Positions 45,128 through 54,224 are shown, counted from the stretch's first letter. The stretch is 64,000 nucleotides of DNA from Alphaproteobacteria bacterium (GCA_030680745.1 JAUXUR010000059.1:1-64000); one strand, 5' to 3'. Notes: a model not told the origin generated them from the letters alone. Made by a program: numbers and translations.

Positions 45128-45940
45128 TTAATAAGACGCTCGATCATTTCTTTTGCGGTTCATAATAATGGCAGCCATCGCAATGCCGAGTGAAATGAAC
45201 AACACAATAAGGGTTGCAAGGGCGTTAATTTCAGGGCTAACGCCTGTTCTGATGGACGCATAAATAGCCATGGGCAATGTTGTGGCACCTGGGCCTGTGA
45301 CAAAGCTTGCAACAACCAAATCATCAAGCGATAAAGTGAAGGCAAGAAGCCATGCGGCGCATAAAGCGGGCATAATGATGGGTAATGTAATTTTAAAGAA
45401 GACTTTATACGGTTTTGCGCCTAAATCAAGGGCAGCTTCTTCAAGTGAATAATCAAAGCTTTGTAAGCGCGCACGGATAATAATGACGACATAGGCCAAA
45501 GAAAGCGTAACATGCGCAATTGTGATTGTTGAAAAACCTAGATTGCTCGGCCAACCTGTCAAGGATTCAAGGGCTATAAAAAGAAGTAAAAAGGAAAGAC
45601 CAATAATTACTTCTGGCATAACAAGGGGGGCCGTGACGAGGCCTGAAAATAAAAACCGTCCTTTGAAATTACCAAAACGTACCAAAGCCAAGGCGGCGAG
45701 GGTGCCAATAAAGACCGAGATCGTGGCCGTAACCGCTGCAATTTTAATGCTTAAAAAAGCAGCATCAAGAATTTCATCATTTTCAAACAATGTTTGATAC
45801 CATTTGGTTGAAAAACCGCCCCAGACATTGACGAAACGAGATTCATTAAAGGAGTAAATAATAAGCATTAAAATGGGTAAATATAAAAAGGCGAACCCTA
45901 AACCAAGGCTTATGAGTCTAAAATAAGATCTATTTGTCAT
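45128..45940 (-). CDS. potI: Polyamine ABC transporter permease PotI
   Basis: 270 residues. The ATG at 45940 has GGAGG 7 bases upstream and lies inside the end of potH; a TTG five codons earlier is not used. Six hydrophobic helices. The start FAFLYLPILMLIIYSFNESR is the usual first helix of PotC/PotI proteins. The EAA loop is EEAALDLGAKPYKVFFKITLP (about 165-185). It forms the channel with PotH. It is the last gene of the pot unit. A decayed copy of its 3' end sits at 36443-36525. Confidence 0.93.
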   Translation of the reverse strand: MTNRSYFRLISLGLGFAFLYLPILMLIIYSFNESRFVNVWGGFSTKWYQTLFENDEILDAAFLSIKIAAVTATISVFIGTLAALALVRFGNFKGRFLFSGLVTAPLVMPEVIIGLSFLLLFIALESLTGWPSNLGFSTITIAHVTLSLAYVVIIIRARLQSFDYSLEEAALDLGAKPYKVFFKITLPIIMPALCAAWLLAFTLSLDDLVVASFVTGPGATTLPMAIYASIRTGVSPEINALATLIVLFISLGIAMAAIIMNRKRNDRASY

Positions 45941-46892
45941 TATATGATCCTCCAATCGCTGTTCTGCGTTGTATATATTGGAGTATAGCGATGGGCACCA
46001 TTAAAATAACGAGTAGAACAATGGCGAGTGCTGAGGCTGTTGGCCAATCACGCGTTAGAAAAAATTCTGTCCATAATGTTTTGCCAATCATATTAATGCC
46101 CGGACCGCCTAAAAGATCAGGAATCACGAATTCTCCAACAGCTGGAATGAAAACGAGCATGGATCCTGCAATAATACCAGGAATGGACAAAGGTAGTGTT
46201 ACCGTTAGGAAGCTTTTATAAGGTTTGCATCCAAGATCAGCTGAGGCCTCTAGAAGTGATTCATCAACTTTCATAAGGCTGCCATATAAGGATAGGACCA
46301 TGAAAGGTAGATAAGAATAGACAATACCGATATAAACAGCAAATTCGTTATTGAGTAAGGCGAGGGGTTGATTAATAAGTCCTGTGTATAAAAGAAAGGA
46401 ATTGATAATACCATCATCCTTTAAAAGACCGATCCATGCATAAGCCCGAATTAAAAAAGAGGTCCAAAAGGGGAGGATAACGAGTAATAGAAAATAAAAG
46501 CGTTTTTTTTCATGTAAACGTGTGATGCCATAGGCTAAAGGATAGCCAATTAAAAGGCATAATATAGTTGAAACAGAAGCAATTTTTAAAGATTTTAAGA
46601 ATGATTGAATATAAATATTGTCATTAATGATATTCAAATAGCTTTCGAGTGTTAATTTTATGTGAATAAACTTTCCATCTACAAAATCTATAAGATCAGT
46701 AAAAGGCGGGCGCTGAATAATGGGTTCGGCAAAACTAATTTTTAAGATGATCAGCAACGGTACGAGGAAAAAAAGAATAACCCAGAAATAAGGAAGCAAT
46801 ATAACAAGATTTTTTGACAATAAAAATCCAAAACCAGATTGATTTTTTTGCCATTTTTCTTGAAGTGTTGATGTTGTTATGTTTTTATTCAT
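45930..46892 (-). CDS. potH: Polyamine ABC transporter permease PotH
   Basis: 320 residues with an N-terminal cytoplasmic tail and six helices. PYFWVILFFLVPLLIILKIS is the first helix, as in PotB/PotH. The EAA loop is LEASADLGCKPYKSFLTVTLP (about 220-240), and the conserved FIPAVGEFVIPDLLGGPG follows. It overlaps potI by 11 bp. A repeat of about 180 bp and nearly 280 bp of spacer separate it from potG, unusual within a pot operon. The ribosome site is weak. Confidence 0.93.
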   Translation of the reverse strand: MNKNITTSTLQEKWQKNQSGFGFLLSKNLVILLPYFWVILFFLVPLLIILKISFAEPIIQRPPFTDLIDFVDGKFIHIKLTLESYLNIINDNIYIQSFLKSLKIASVSTILCLLIGYPLAYGITRLHEKKRFYFLLLVILPFWTSFLIRAYAWIGLLKDDGIINSFLLYTGLINQPLALLNNEFAVYIGIVYSYLPFMVLSLYGSLMKVDESLLEASADLGCKPYKSFLTVTLPLSIPGIIAGSMLVFIPAVGEFVIPDLLGGPGINMIGKTLWTEFFLTRDWPTASALAIVLLVILMVPIAILQYIQRRTAIGGSYNDK

Positions 46893-46933
46893 GTGTTTTA
46901 GCTTTTAATTTCGAAGTTTGATATACATTATAC

Positions 46934-47112
46934 TGTTTTCCTGAACGCCTTGAAGCGAAGCTTCGAAGGCAGATACAGGATCCAGATTAAAATACATGTT
47001 CGGAGAGCATGACTCTATTTTTTTAAAGCATGTCATGATCTTCGATCATGAGTACTATCTGGACCCTGAATCGGCATTCGAGCCCTTTGGGCCCTCATTG
47101 GTTCAGGGAAAC
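46934..47112. repeat. Palindromic repeat family C, copy 1
   Basis: About 180 bp between potG and potH. Ends GTTTTCCTGAAC and GGTTCAGGGAAAC are inverted. Inner pairs include ATCCAGATTAAAAT near the left, GATCTTCGATC at the centre, and TCTGGACCCTGAAT on the right. Copy 2 is at 53031-53211, and partial copies occur at 61057-61239 and 59473-59521. Confidence 0.88.
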
Positions 47113-47168
47113 GGCTGAGTGTTGGTATGTTTAGACTTAAAGCCATATTTTGTCCATAATGTGGATAG

Positions 47169-48320
47169 TTACGTTACCAAGACCACGCCACTGGATGGTT
47201 TCCAAGATAGATACACTTCATCATCCCAGGTCATTTCTTGGTCTGTAATTCTGTTAAAATTCGTGACAGTTGCCATAATGATTTTACCTGTTTCAAGGCG
47301 TAAATGGTAAATGGATACATCGCCTAAATAGGCAATTTCAACGACGATGCCTTTAGCACAATTGCGTTTTTCTTTAGGCTCATTTTTATGAATCGTGATT
47401 TTTTCTGGACGAACAGCTACCCATACATGGGAGCCAATAGGGACAGATACACCATGATTGATATATAGATCGCCATCAATTTCTTCAGAATGAATTAAGG
47501 CATGGTCTGGTTCTTCTTCAACCAATACGCCTTCAAACATATTGGCTGTTCCAATAAAGTCAGCAATAAATTTTGTGTGCGGGAATTCATAAATTTCGGT
47601 GGGTGTACCTGTTTGAACAATTTGACCTTCAGACATAACAGCAATACGGGTGGACATCGTCATGGCTTCTTCTTGATCATGCGTAACCATTAATGATGTA
47701 ATATCAACTTTTTCTTGAATATTAACCAATTCAAATTGTGTATGTTCGCGTAATTTACGATCAAGGGCTGCAAGAGGCTCGTCCAGCAATAGTAATTTAG
47801 GACGTTTCACAAGACTTCGAGCGAGCGCCACCCGTTGACGTTGACCGCCGGATAATTGATGGGGTTTTCTTTTGCCTAATTCGCTCATTTTGACGAGTTC
47901 TAAGATTTGTTCAACGCGATTTTTAATTTCGTTTTTAGGGATGCCATCTTGACGCAAACCAAAACCGATATTTTCTTCAACATTCATATGTGGAAATAAG
48001 GCATAAGATTGAAACATCATGTTAACGGGACGATCATAAGGCGGCACATCGGTCATATCGATGCCTTCAATATAGATACGTCCTGTTGTTGGTCGTTCAA
48101 AGCCTGCAAGCATGCGTAAAAGGGTTGTTTTGCCACAACCGGAAGGTCCTAAAAGTGAAAAGAACTCACTTTTATAAATAGATAAATTAACGTTTTTGAC
48201 GGCTGCCACATCCCCAAAATATTTTGAAATATTTTCAAGATGGATATAGGGTTTTTCACGTGGGTTTAGCCAAGGTTGTTCTTGTACTTTTTTATAAAAG
48301 GGGATTTTACTTTTACTCAT
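47169..48320 (-). CDS. potG: Polyamine ABC transporter ATP-binding protein PotG
   Basis: 383 residues. Walker A GPSGCGKTTLLRMLAGFE (about 58-75), Q-loop NMMFQSYALFPHMNVEENIG, signature LSGGQRQRVALARSLVKRP, Walker B LLLLDEPLAALD, switch His in VTHDQEEAM. The C-terminal 130 residues form the TOBE-type regulatory domain (VWVAVRPEKITIH). Together with PotF, PotH and PotI it imports putrescine or spermidine. It starts 9 bp after potF; the ribosome site is weak (AGGAC). Confidence 0.94.
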   Translation of the reverse strand: MSKSKIPFYKKVQEQPWLNPREKPYIHLENISKYFGDVAAVKNVNLSIYKSEFFSLLGPSGCGKTTLLRMLAGFERPTTGRIYIEGIDMTDVPPYDRPVNMMFQSYALFPHMNVEENIGFGLRQDGIPKNEIKNRVEQILELVKMSELGKRKPHQLSGGQRQRVALARSLVKRPKLLLLDEPLAALDRKLREHTQFELVNIQEKVDITSLMVTHDQEEAMTMSTRIAVMSEGQIVQTGTPTEIYEFPHTKFIADFIGTANMFEGVLVEEEPDHALIHSEEIDGDLYINHGVSVPIGSHVWVAVRPEKITIHKNEPKEKRNCAKGIVVEIAYLGDVSIYHLRLETGKIIMATVTNFNRITDQEMTWDDEVYLSWKPSSGVVLVT

Positions 48321-48329
48321 TTAGTGCTT

Positions 48330-49439
48330 TTAGTCCTTGCTATTACTTTTAAATTGTTCCCACACACGCACACGTTTTTGCTCATAACGTAGGGGTGCAG
48401 GATGATCCATGTGAAAACGCTCGATTACTTCAGGTGGTGGGAATAATGTTTTATCATTAATTAAATCTGGTTCTATTAATGAATGTGAGCTTAAATTACC
48501 ATTTGCAAAACCGGTTTCATTCGTAATGCGGGCCGCAATGTCAGGACGCATCATAAAATTTAAAAATTGATGTGCGCCATCAGGGTTTGGTGCTTCATGG
48601 TGGATGGCCATAATATCGATCCACATGGGCGTTAGTTCGTTTGCAAGATGATAAGTAATATTAATACCATTTTTGCTTTCACGCGCGGCATTTCTTGCTT
48701 GTAATATATTGCCGGACCAACCTAAAGCAAGACATAAATTGCCATTGGCAAAATTAGAAATATAATTGCTATTATTAATTTCTTTGATATAAGGACGAAT
48801 TTTAAGAAGTGCTTCTTTGGCGTGATTGAGTTCATCTAATTTTAGACTGTGGGGATTATAGCCTAAATAATGAAGCATAAGGGGGAGAATTTCTGTTGAG
48901 GAATCAACCATGGCAATCCCACATTTTTGGAAATTTTTTAAAATATTGGGATCAAAAAAAAGCTTCCATGAGTTTATGGGCGCGTCAGGCATAATTTTCA
49001 AGACTTTGTCTTGATTGATGCCAATGCCAGCACTTCCCCAAGAAAAAGGAATCGCATAAAGATTGTCAGGATCATAATTGAGCAATTTTTTCATAATAAT
49101 GGGGTCTAAGTTATTATGATTAGGCAGTTTTGATTTATCTAATTTTTGGTAAAATTTGGCTTTTAAATGATTGGGTAAAAAAGGGTTTGCCGTTAAAATG
49201 ATGACATCAAAGCCCGTAAGACCAGCATAAAGTTTTGCTTCAAGCAATTCGTCAGAATCAAAGATAGTGGATATAGTATTAAGGCCTGTTTCTTTTTCAA
49301 AATCTGTAAATACGGATTTAGGAATAGCGTTGGCCCAATAAAAAATCTTGACGTCTTTGGTGGCGGCAAAGGAAAGATATGGCGTTAAAAAAAATAAAAA
49401 GCAAATTAAATAGTTTTTAGAAAAAAAAGCTGCGTTCAA
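48330..49439 (-). CDS. potF: Polyamine ABC transporter substrate-binding protein PotF
   Basis: 369 residues. Translation must start at TTG because no ATG or GTG precedes the signal peptide (YLICFLFFLTPYLSFA); AAGGAG lies 12 bases upstream. The mature protein begins KDVKIFYWANAIPKSVFTDF, with the family's W-x-N/D early motif. Later LALGWSGNILQARNAARE and ITYHLANELTPMWIDIMAI match PotF/PotD. It is the first gene of the potFGHI unit. The imported putrescine links to the agmatinase-like enzyme at 14.8 kb. Confidence 0.92.
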   Translation of the reverse strand: MNAAFFSKNYLICFLFFLTPYLSFAATKDVKIFYWANAIPKSVFTDFEKETGLNTISTIFDSDELLEAKLYAGLTGFDVIILTANPFLPNHLKAKFYQKLDKSKLPNHNNLDPIIMKKLLNYDPDNLYAIPFSWGSAGIGINQDKVLKIMPDAPINSWKLFFDPNILKNFQKCGIAMVDSSTEILPLMLHYLGYNPHSLKLDELNHAKEALLKIRPYIKEINNSNYISNFANGNLCLALGWSGNILQARNAARESKNGINITYHLANELTPMWIDIMAIHHEAPNPDGAHQFLNFMMRPDIAARITNETGFANGNLSSHSLIEPDLINDKTLFPPPEVIERFHMDHPAPLRYEQKRVRVWEQFKSNSKD

Positions 49440-49513
49440 ATTAGGGGGTAACTCCTTATGTAAGATCTACTTATAATTTATATCTTATAAGAGCTACCCA
49501 GGCTAGAATTTTT

Positions 49514-49843
49514 TTAGGCGATAATCTTTTTATCTTTAAGTAATTGTTGTAATTCGCCCGAATCATACATTTCGCGGACAATATCACAGCCGCCGATGAA
49601 TTCGCCTTTTATATAAAGTTGGGGAATGGTTGGCCAATTTGTGAATTGTTTAATGCCTTCGCGTATTTCTTGGTCATCTAACACATTAATATCTTTAAAA
49701 TCAAGATTAAAATGGGTTAAGACTTGAACAACATAATTTGAAAAACCGCATTGGGGAAAATCTTGTGTGCCTTTCATATAAAGAACGACATTATTTTCAC
49801 TAATATCTTTTTTAAATTGATTAAAAACGGGGTTTTCTGACAT
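49514..49843 (-). CDS. grxD: Monothiol glutaredoxin (Grx4 type)
   Basis: 109 residues. The CGFS active site is at 32-35 (FPQCGFSNYVVQVL), followed by WPTIPQLYIKGEFIGGCDIV (about 71-90), which binds glutathione. Such proteins carry [2Fe-2S] clusters and work with BolA proteins in iron-sulphur delivery and iron sensing. The bolA-family gene lies 11 bp upstream on the same strand, a conserved alphaproteobacterial pair. AAAGG precedes the ATG. Confidence 0.96.
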   Translation of the reverse strand: MSENPVFNQFKKDISENNVVLYMKGTQDFPQCGFSNYVVQVLTHFNLDFKDINVLDDQEIREGIKQFTNWPTIPQLYIKGEFIGGCDIVREMYDSGELQQLLKDKKIIA

Positions 49844-49854
49844 TTTAAACCTTT

Positions 49855-50085
49855 CTATTTAATTTGTGTGGTAAGTGCTAAGGCATGCAATTCATTACCC
49901 ATTTTAGGGCCCAACGCTTTGTAAACGAGCTGATGTTGTTGAATGCGTGTTTTATCTTTAAAGTCTACGCTTGTAATCTTTAAACCATAGTGATTTTGAT
50001 CATTGTTTAAATCATTGAGCTCAATATCCGCTTCTGGAAAAGCAGTTTTAAGGATGTTTAAAATTTCTTGTGCTGGCATCGGCAT
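49855..50085 (-). CDS. BolA-family protein
   Basis: 76 residues from ATG 50085; a GTG five codons upstream is the alternative. It contains the class II KH-like fold with the conserved DKTRIQQHQLVYKALGPKMG segment and the partner histidine in ELHALALT. It binds CGFS glutaredoxins to share an iron-sulphur cluster. It is directly upstream of grxD. Whether it is the BolA or IbaG subtype cannot be settled by eye. Confidence 0.93.
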   Translation of the reverse strand: MPMPAQEILNILKTAFPEADIELNDLNNDQNHYGLKITSVDFKDKTRIQQHQLVYKALGPKMGNELHALALTTQIK

Positions 50086-50223
50086 TTTTGTGACTCTCAC
50101 ATAGATTCTTCTTGCATTCTTGATATGGGGGATGTAGAAGGATTTGTCAATTGCTTTTATCTATTTTAAGATGTGGTTGGCGTTAGACTTTAAAATAATC
50201 AAATACGTTGGACGGGGGACAAA

Positions 50224-50544
50224 ATGACATTTTTAGATAATCTAGAACAAGCCCAAGAAGCAAAGCATTCACAAGAATTAACACATAAATTCAAGATGCT
50301 TGCGCGTCGCAATTTTTTGATAGGTTTGTGGTTGGGAGAAAAAATTGGATTGCAGGCGGATGCATTACAATCTTATGCGCATGCAATTGTTGATGCTGAT
50401 TTTAAAAAACCAGGACATGAGGATGTGATCGAAAAACTATTAGATGATATTAAAAGTAATAATTTGTCTATCAGTGAAGATCAAATTCGTCGTAAAATGG
50501 ATTACTATCTAGAGAAGGCTGAAGAAGAATTCAAAAGTAAATAA
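50224..50544 (+). CDS. F1-ATPase inhibitor subunit zeta (DUF1476)
   Basis: 106 residues. The N-terminus MTFLDNLEQAQEAKHSQELT is the inhibitory segment. KMLARRNFLIGLWLGEKIGL follows, then a four-helix body. This family blocks ATP hydrolysis by the F1 motor and is confined largely to alphaproteobacteria, so it helps place the organism. A GGGGGAC site precedes the ATG. In a bacterium that also has an ATP/ADP translocase, it could protect imported ATP from hydrolysis. Confidence 0.93.
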   Translation: MTFLDNLEQAQEAKHSQELTHKFKMLARRNFLIGLWLGEKIGLQADALQSYAHAIVDADFKKPGHEDVIEKLLDDIKSNNLSISEDQIRRKMDYYLEKAEEEFKSK

Positions 50545-50561
50545 TAAAATGTGAGGAAATC

Positions 50562-50744
50562 ATGAAATATATCTATGTCTTCCTTTGTTTTTTATATGCA
50601 CCAGCTCTTGTGGCTTATGACGATTATATGCCTATTGCACCGGAAGGTGGTGGTGAGAAAGAGATGTTGTGGGAACCAACGGCTGATAAAGGGGATGCAC
50701 CCAAAAGCGATATACATGAAAATGATGCAGGTCCGGCTGATTAA
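50562..50744 (+). CDS. Small secreted acidic protein
   Basis: 60 residues. A signal peptide (YIYVFLCFLYAPALVAY) is cut near residue 18, leaving a short acidic, proline-containing mature peptide (about 42 residues) ending HENDAGPAD. TGAGGAAA precedes the ATG, and a strong terminator follows, so the gene is probably real. It lies 17 bp after the zeta gene. No family recognised. Confidence 0.65.
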   Translation: MKYIYVFLCFLYAPALVAYDDYMPIAPEGGGEKEMLWEPTADKGDAPKSDIHENDAGPAD

Positions 50745-50777
50745 ATACATTTTAGTTAACGATTTATGTTGAATATT

Positions 50778-50805
50778 AAAAAAGGCGCCTAAGCGCCTTT
50801 TTTAA
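50778..50805. terminator. Bidirectional terminator
   Basis: AAAAAAGGCGC-CTAA-GCGCCTTTTTT stem with A and T runs on both sides. It separates the small secreted protein gene from tlc. Confidence 0.92.
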
Positions 50806-50824
50806 TAGGTATCGAAGATAATTG

Positions 50825-52426
50825 TTAAGCGGATTTACGCTCAACAGATGGTTTTTCGATATTGGCTGGCTCTTTATCTTTTTGCCCGCCAGTTGGTTCT
50901 TTGTTTTTAGCAACGAATAGTTTGTTTAAGCCAAAGACTGCCCAAAACCAAATACCTAGTCCTACTAGAACAAGACCTGCAAGATAAGGGGCGATCGTTA
51001 TTTGTGTGCCTGCTGTTACAACAAGTAATACTTGCTGAAGAAGTGCACCGCCAGATTTACCCAAGCGACCCCCAACAACGTCAACAGCTGCTTTCCCTTT
51101 GATTTTCATATCATCATCAAGGGGGATATAGGCCATTTCTTTCGTTGGATCAAATAAAGAATATTTGGTTGATTTAGAGAGGACTTGTTGCCATTGCCCG
51201 AACATACAAGCAACTTGTACGGCGGTAAGAGAAATCCCCATTTCCATCATGTAAGGTCTAAACGTATCTGGGAATAAAATCATCGCGAAGAAAACACTAC
51301 CCGTGAGAAGAATGACAATTGGTGTAATCAGCGCACTTGTAAGCCATCCGAATATACGCAATAGATTCGATCCTAATAACATGAAGATCATGGTAAGGAC
51401 GGAGATCCAGATGAATACATCACCCATAGCCGCATTATATTCTGCTCTGCTTGGGAAAGCGATTTTCATCTGACTTTTCCATGTTTGTTCTATAAGATTC
51501 ATCGTAATGCCGTAGATCACAACAAGTAATGCGATATAAGCCAAATATTTGGATGTAAATATTTGTTTAAAGCTATCTCCAAGGGATAATTTAGGCTTGC
51601 TTTTTTTCTTGGGTGCTTCACCTTCTTGTGGTGCATATTTAGGATTGGCAATCACTTTGTTGTTTACGAAGAAAAACAACGCCATAATAATAGCGCCACT
51701 AATAGCAACTGATCCACAAATCCAACCAATAGTTGTTCCATAGCCATCAATTGTGTTTCCTGATGCAAGTGTTGCTTCTTTACCTAAAGTATCAAAGTAT
51801 TTTGTTGCAAAACCGGATAACATCACACCCATATTACCAATAAGTCCAAAGAACCCATAGAATCTTTTGGCTTCGTTAACACGTGTGGATAAGTTCGCTA
51901 ATTGCCAGAAAAGCAGCGATAAGACAACAGAACCCCATAATTCAGCCATGATATAAAATAGAGAATCTGTCCAATTGGCTAGCATTGGTATCAACCATTT
52001 TGCGAAAGGATACTCTGCTTGCATAGCAAATAATTTCTCTGGGCCCATATGGAGCGCATCACGATTTGGATAGAGGAAGATTGTGAAAGCTGCAAAAAAG
52101 ACAACAAAGATCATAATGATCGTGTAGAAAAGAGCCGGCCTGCTTAAAAGGTTGCTCAATTTTGAGTAGAAAAAGAAAAACATGATCGCAAATGGCAAAA
52201 CGCCCCAAACTTTTAAAAAGCTGGTGACTTCAGAGCCTGAGCCTTCTCCAGAAATGACGAGTGCATCTTTGGTGCCGCGCAAAATCGTGTAATTGAATAG
52301 AATGAGAGCCATCATTAATGCCATGGGAATGAATTTTAGATTTTCATTTCCATATACGGGCCATATAACGGCACGAACTTTCGAGAGAAAACTCTCGTTT
52401 TTAATGTTCGATTTATCAGCTGTCAT
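50825..52426 (-). CDS. tlc: ATP/ADP translocase (Tlc family)
   Basis: 533 residues from ATG 52426, which has GGAGG upstream; a TTG four codons earlier overlaps that site. About twelve hydrophobic helices. The N-terminal segment (IKNESFLSKVRAVIWPVYGN, then ENLKFIPMALMMALILFNYT and ILRGTKDALVI) is diagnostic of the family, as is FYGFFGLIGNMGVMLSG. Such carriers exchange host ATP for bacterial ADP, or carry other nucleotides, and are found in obligate intracellular bacteria and plastids. A charged tail of about 30 residues is rich in Lys, Glu and Pro. Exact nucleotide specificity cannot be told from sequence. Confidence 0.96.
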   Translation of the reverse strand: MTADKSNIKNESFLSKVRAVIWPVYGNENLKFIPMALMMALILFNYTILRGTKDALVISGEGSGSEVTSFLKVWGVLPFAIMFFFFYSKLSNLLSRPALFYTIIMIFVVFFAAFTIFLYPNRDALHMGPEKLFAMQAEYPFAKWLIPMLANWTDSLFYIMAELWGSVVLSLLFWQLANLSTRVNEAKRFYGFFGLIGNMGVMLSGFATKYFDTLGKEATLASGNTIDGYGTTIGWICGSVAISGAIIMALFFFVNNKVIANPKYAPQEGEAPKKKSKPKLSLGDSFKQIFTSKYLAYIALLVVIYGITMNLIEQTWKSQMKIAFPSRAEYNAAMGDVFIWISVLTMIFMLLGSNLLRIFGWLTSALITPIVILLTGSVFFAMILFPDTFRPYMMEMGISLTAVQVACMFGQWQQVLSKSTKYSLFDPTKEMAYIPLDDDMKIKGKAAVDVVGGRLGKSGGALLQQVLLVVTAGTQITIAPYLAGLVLVGLGIWFWAVFGLNKLFVAKNKEPTGGQKDKEPANIEKPSVERKSA

Positions 52427-53543
52427 GTTTACCTCCAATGCAACTGCTTGAAAAAAACTTTTTTACAAATTTTAGGTCATAAAAGTTACCCAAAATATAC
52501 AAGAAGGTCAACGGAATGTACATATTTATTTTATAGGTTGTTGACCTAGATTTCTGGATATTTTGTAAATAAATACAAACATCCATACATAAATGATAAA
52601 TGATGGGTCATTAAAAATTGGTTAAGAGATAGTATTTTTTTATAAAAAAATGCATTTTTTTTCAACTTAAAATTGATTAAATGTGGCTTGAAATCACGCA
52701 AAAGTGTGCCTGTATATGAATTTACCCATTTTTATCCACAGACTTGTTCAATGTTTTTGGGGATAAGTTTTTGGAAGCATGAGGATGGAAAAATAGTGTG
52801 TGTGGTGCGTGATTTAAATATCACAATTTTTTTAAATGTGACGAAACGTTAACGCAAGGTAACTCACGGGGAGGGAGGGTGAAATTTGAACATCCCACCC
52901 CCTACGTCCTGCGACCATATCATTACCTATAAGTATCTTAATCTATTGATATTTAATATAATTTATGATATCTCAATTCAATTTACGGAGCAGTTTTTAC
53001 AGTCATGTTCGAAATTTTTTCCACTACCATTGTTTCCCTGGACATGCTGAAGCAAAGCTTCATGCGTAGATCCAGGGTCCAGATTAAAATGCATGCTCGT
53101 TAGAGCATGTCTTTGTTTTTTAAACATTTAGCCATGATCTTCGATCATGATTATTTCTGGACCCTGGATCCGCATTCGAGCCCTTTGGGCTCTCATTGGT
53201 CCAGGGAAACAGTGGGGTATGCTTTGAGAATTAAGACTTGTCGTACTTATGGGTAATGATATGGTCGTGACTTGATCGCGGGATCCATAAAACTTATTGA
53301 AAATTAACGATTATGTCTATCATTTTATTTTTTTAGCATGGACCCCGCGGGTCTTGGCGCGGGGCGTATCAGGGGGTGTGGACAATGCAAGTCGAATTCT
53401 CAACATGTTTTAGATTTGTTTAAAGCAATGAACGACTGTAGTGTTTTCGCTTTTGGTTAAGAGAAGGAATGAGGAGCTGCGTGTAGTCTCATTCTACATG
53501 AGGTGTGCTTACGCTCTATTAACAGTGGAAAGCGCTCTATTGC
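52427..53543. other. Repeat-rich 1.1 kb gap with isolated DnaA-like and CtrA-like sites
   Basis: No gene. The left part is very AT-rich. It holds TTAA-N7-TTAA at 52611-52625 (CtrA-type half-site pair), TTATCCACA at 52732-52740 (perfect DnaA box) and GGGGATAAG at about 52759-52767 (inverted, one mismatch). The right part holds inverted family F arms (about 52889-52950 and 53245-53272) enclosing family C copy 2. Further GC-rich palindromic sequence is at 53340-53380. Confidence 0.6.
53031..53211. repeat. Palindromic repeat family C, copy 2
   Basis: Full-length copy: TGTTTCCCTGGAC at the left, GTCCAGGGAAACA at the right, with inner ATCCAGGGTCCAGA / TCTGGACCCTGGAT and a central GATCTTCGATC. It lies inside the two inverted family F arms. 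Confidence 0.9.
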
Positions 53544-54224
53544 TTATCCACGTTTCCATGGACCGCCATACCATAATTGTGGACGTGCACCATCATAAGC
53601 TTGTTTGCGTGCTTCTTTTTTGAAGTCTTTTTGTTCATATAAAGTTGTAGTGCTTTCTTTATTCGCGTTTGCTTTTTCGAGCGTTTTTTGATCTTCTTTT
53701 GCAGTTTTTTTATCAATAGATTCAGGTATTTTGTTTTCTTTTTTGTATTTTTCTTCGTTTGTCGAAATTATTTTTTTGTCTTCATTTTTTGTATTTGTAT
53801 CGCTTGTTGTTGTCGTTTGGGATGATGCTTCAGTCTTTTTAATGTCTTTTTTCTGCGTTTGGTCAGTTGAGGTTTTTTTGACTTTATCATTTGTTGTGGT
53901 TGTAGTTGTTGTTGTAACAATTGATGTATTTGAAGTAACTGATTTAGGCATTGTGGTTGTTTTTTTACCCATGGCTTCATCAAGGTTACGTTTATAAGTG
54001 TTGAGCACATTCGAGGAAACACCATTTGCACTTCTACTTTGTCGTGGTTGTTGATGAATATTATTGGTTTTGTAAAGTGGTTCTAGATGATTGCTTAGAT
54101 GTGGGTCGAGCGGTGTAAGTGGATCTGATTGCGTATAGGCAATGGGTGCTCCATATGCTTCAACATATAATAAATTGTGTGATGAGAGTACAATAAATGC
54201 AAGTAAAGAATATTTTCTGATCAT
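53544..54224 (-). CDS. Secreted Thr/Lys-rich low-complexity protein
   Basis: 226 residues from ATG 54224, which has AAGGAG 7 bases upstream; a GTG seven codons earlier is not used. Signal peptide (YSLLAFIVLSSHNLLYVEA) is cut near residue 23. The centre (about 85-210) is dominated by Thr and Lys with a run of eight Thr, and is likely disordered or coiled. The C-terminus has a small aromatic motif, ARPQLWYGGPWKRG. No family recognised. A surface or periplasmic linker protein, or a secreted effector, is possible. Confidence 0.7.
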   Translation of the reverse strand: MIRKYSLLAFIVLSSHNLLYVEAYGAPIAYTQSDPLTPLDPHLSNHLEPLYKTNNIHQQPRQSRSANGVSSNVLNTYKRNLDEAMGKKTTTMPKSVTSNTSIVTTTTTTTTNDKVKKTSTDQTQKKDIKKTEASSQTTTTSDTNTKNEDKKIISTNEEKYKKENKIPESIDKKTAKEDQKTLEKANANKESTTTLYEQKDFKKEARKQAYDGARPQLWYGGPWKRG

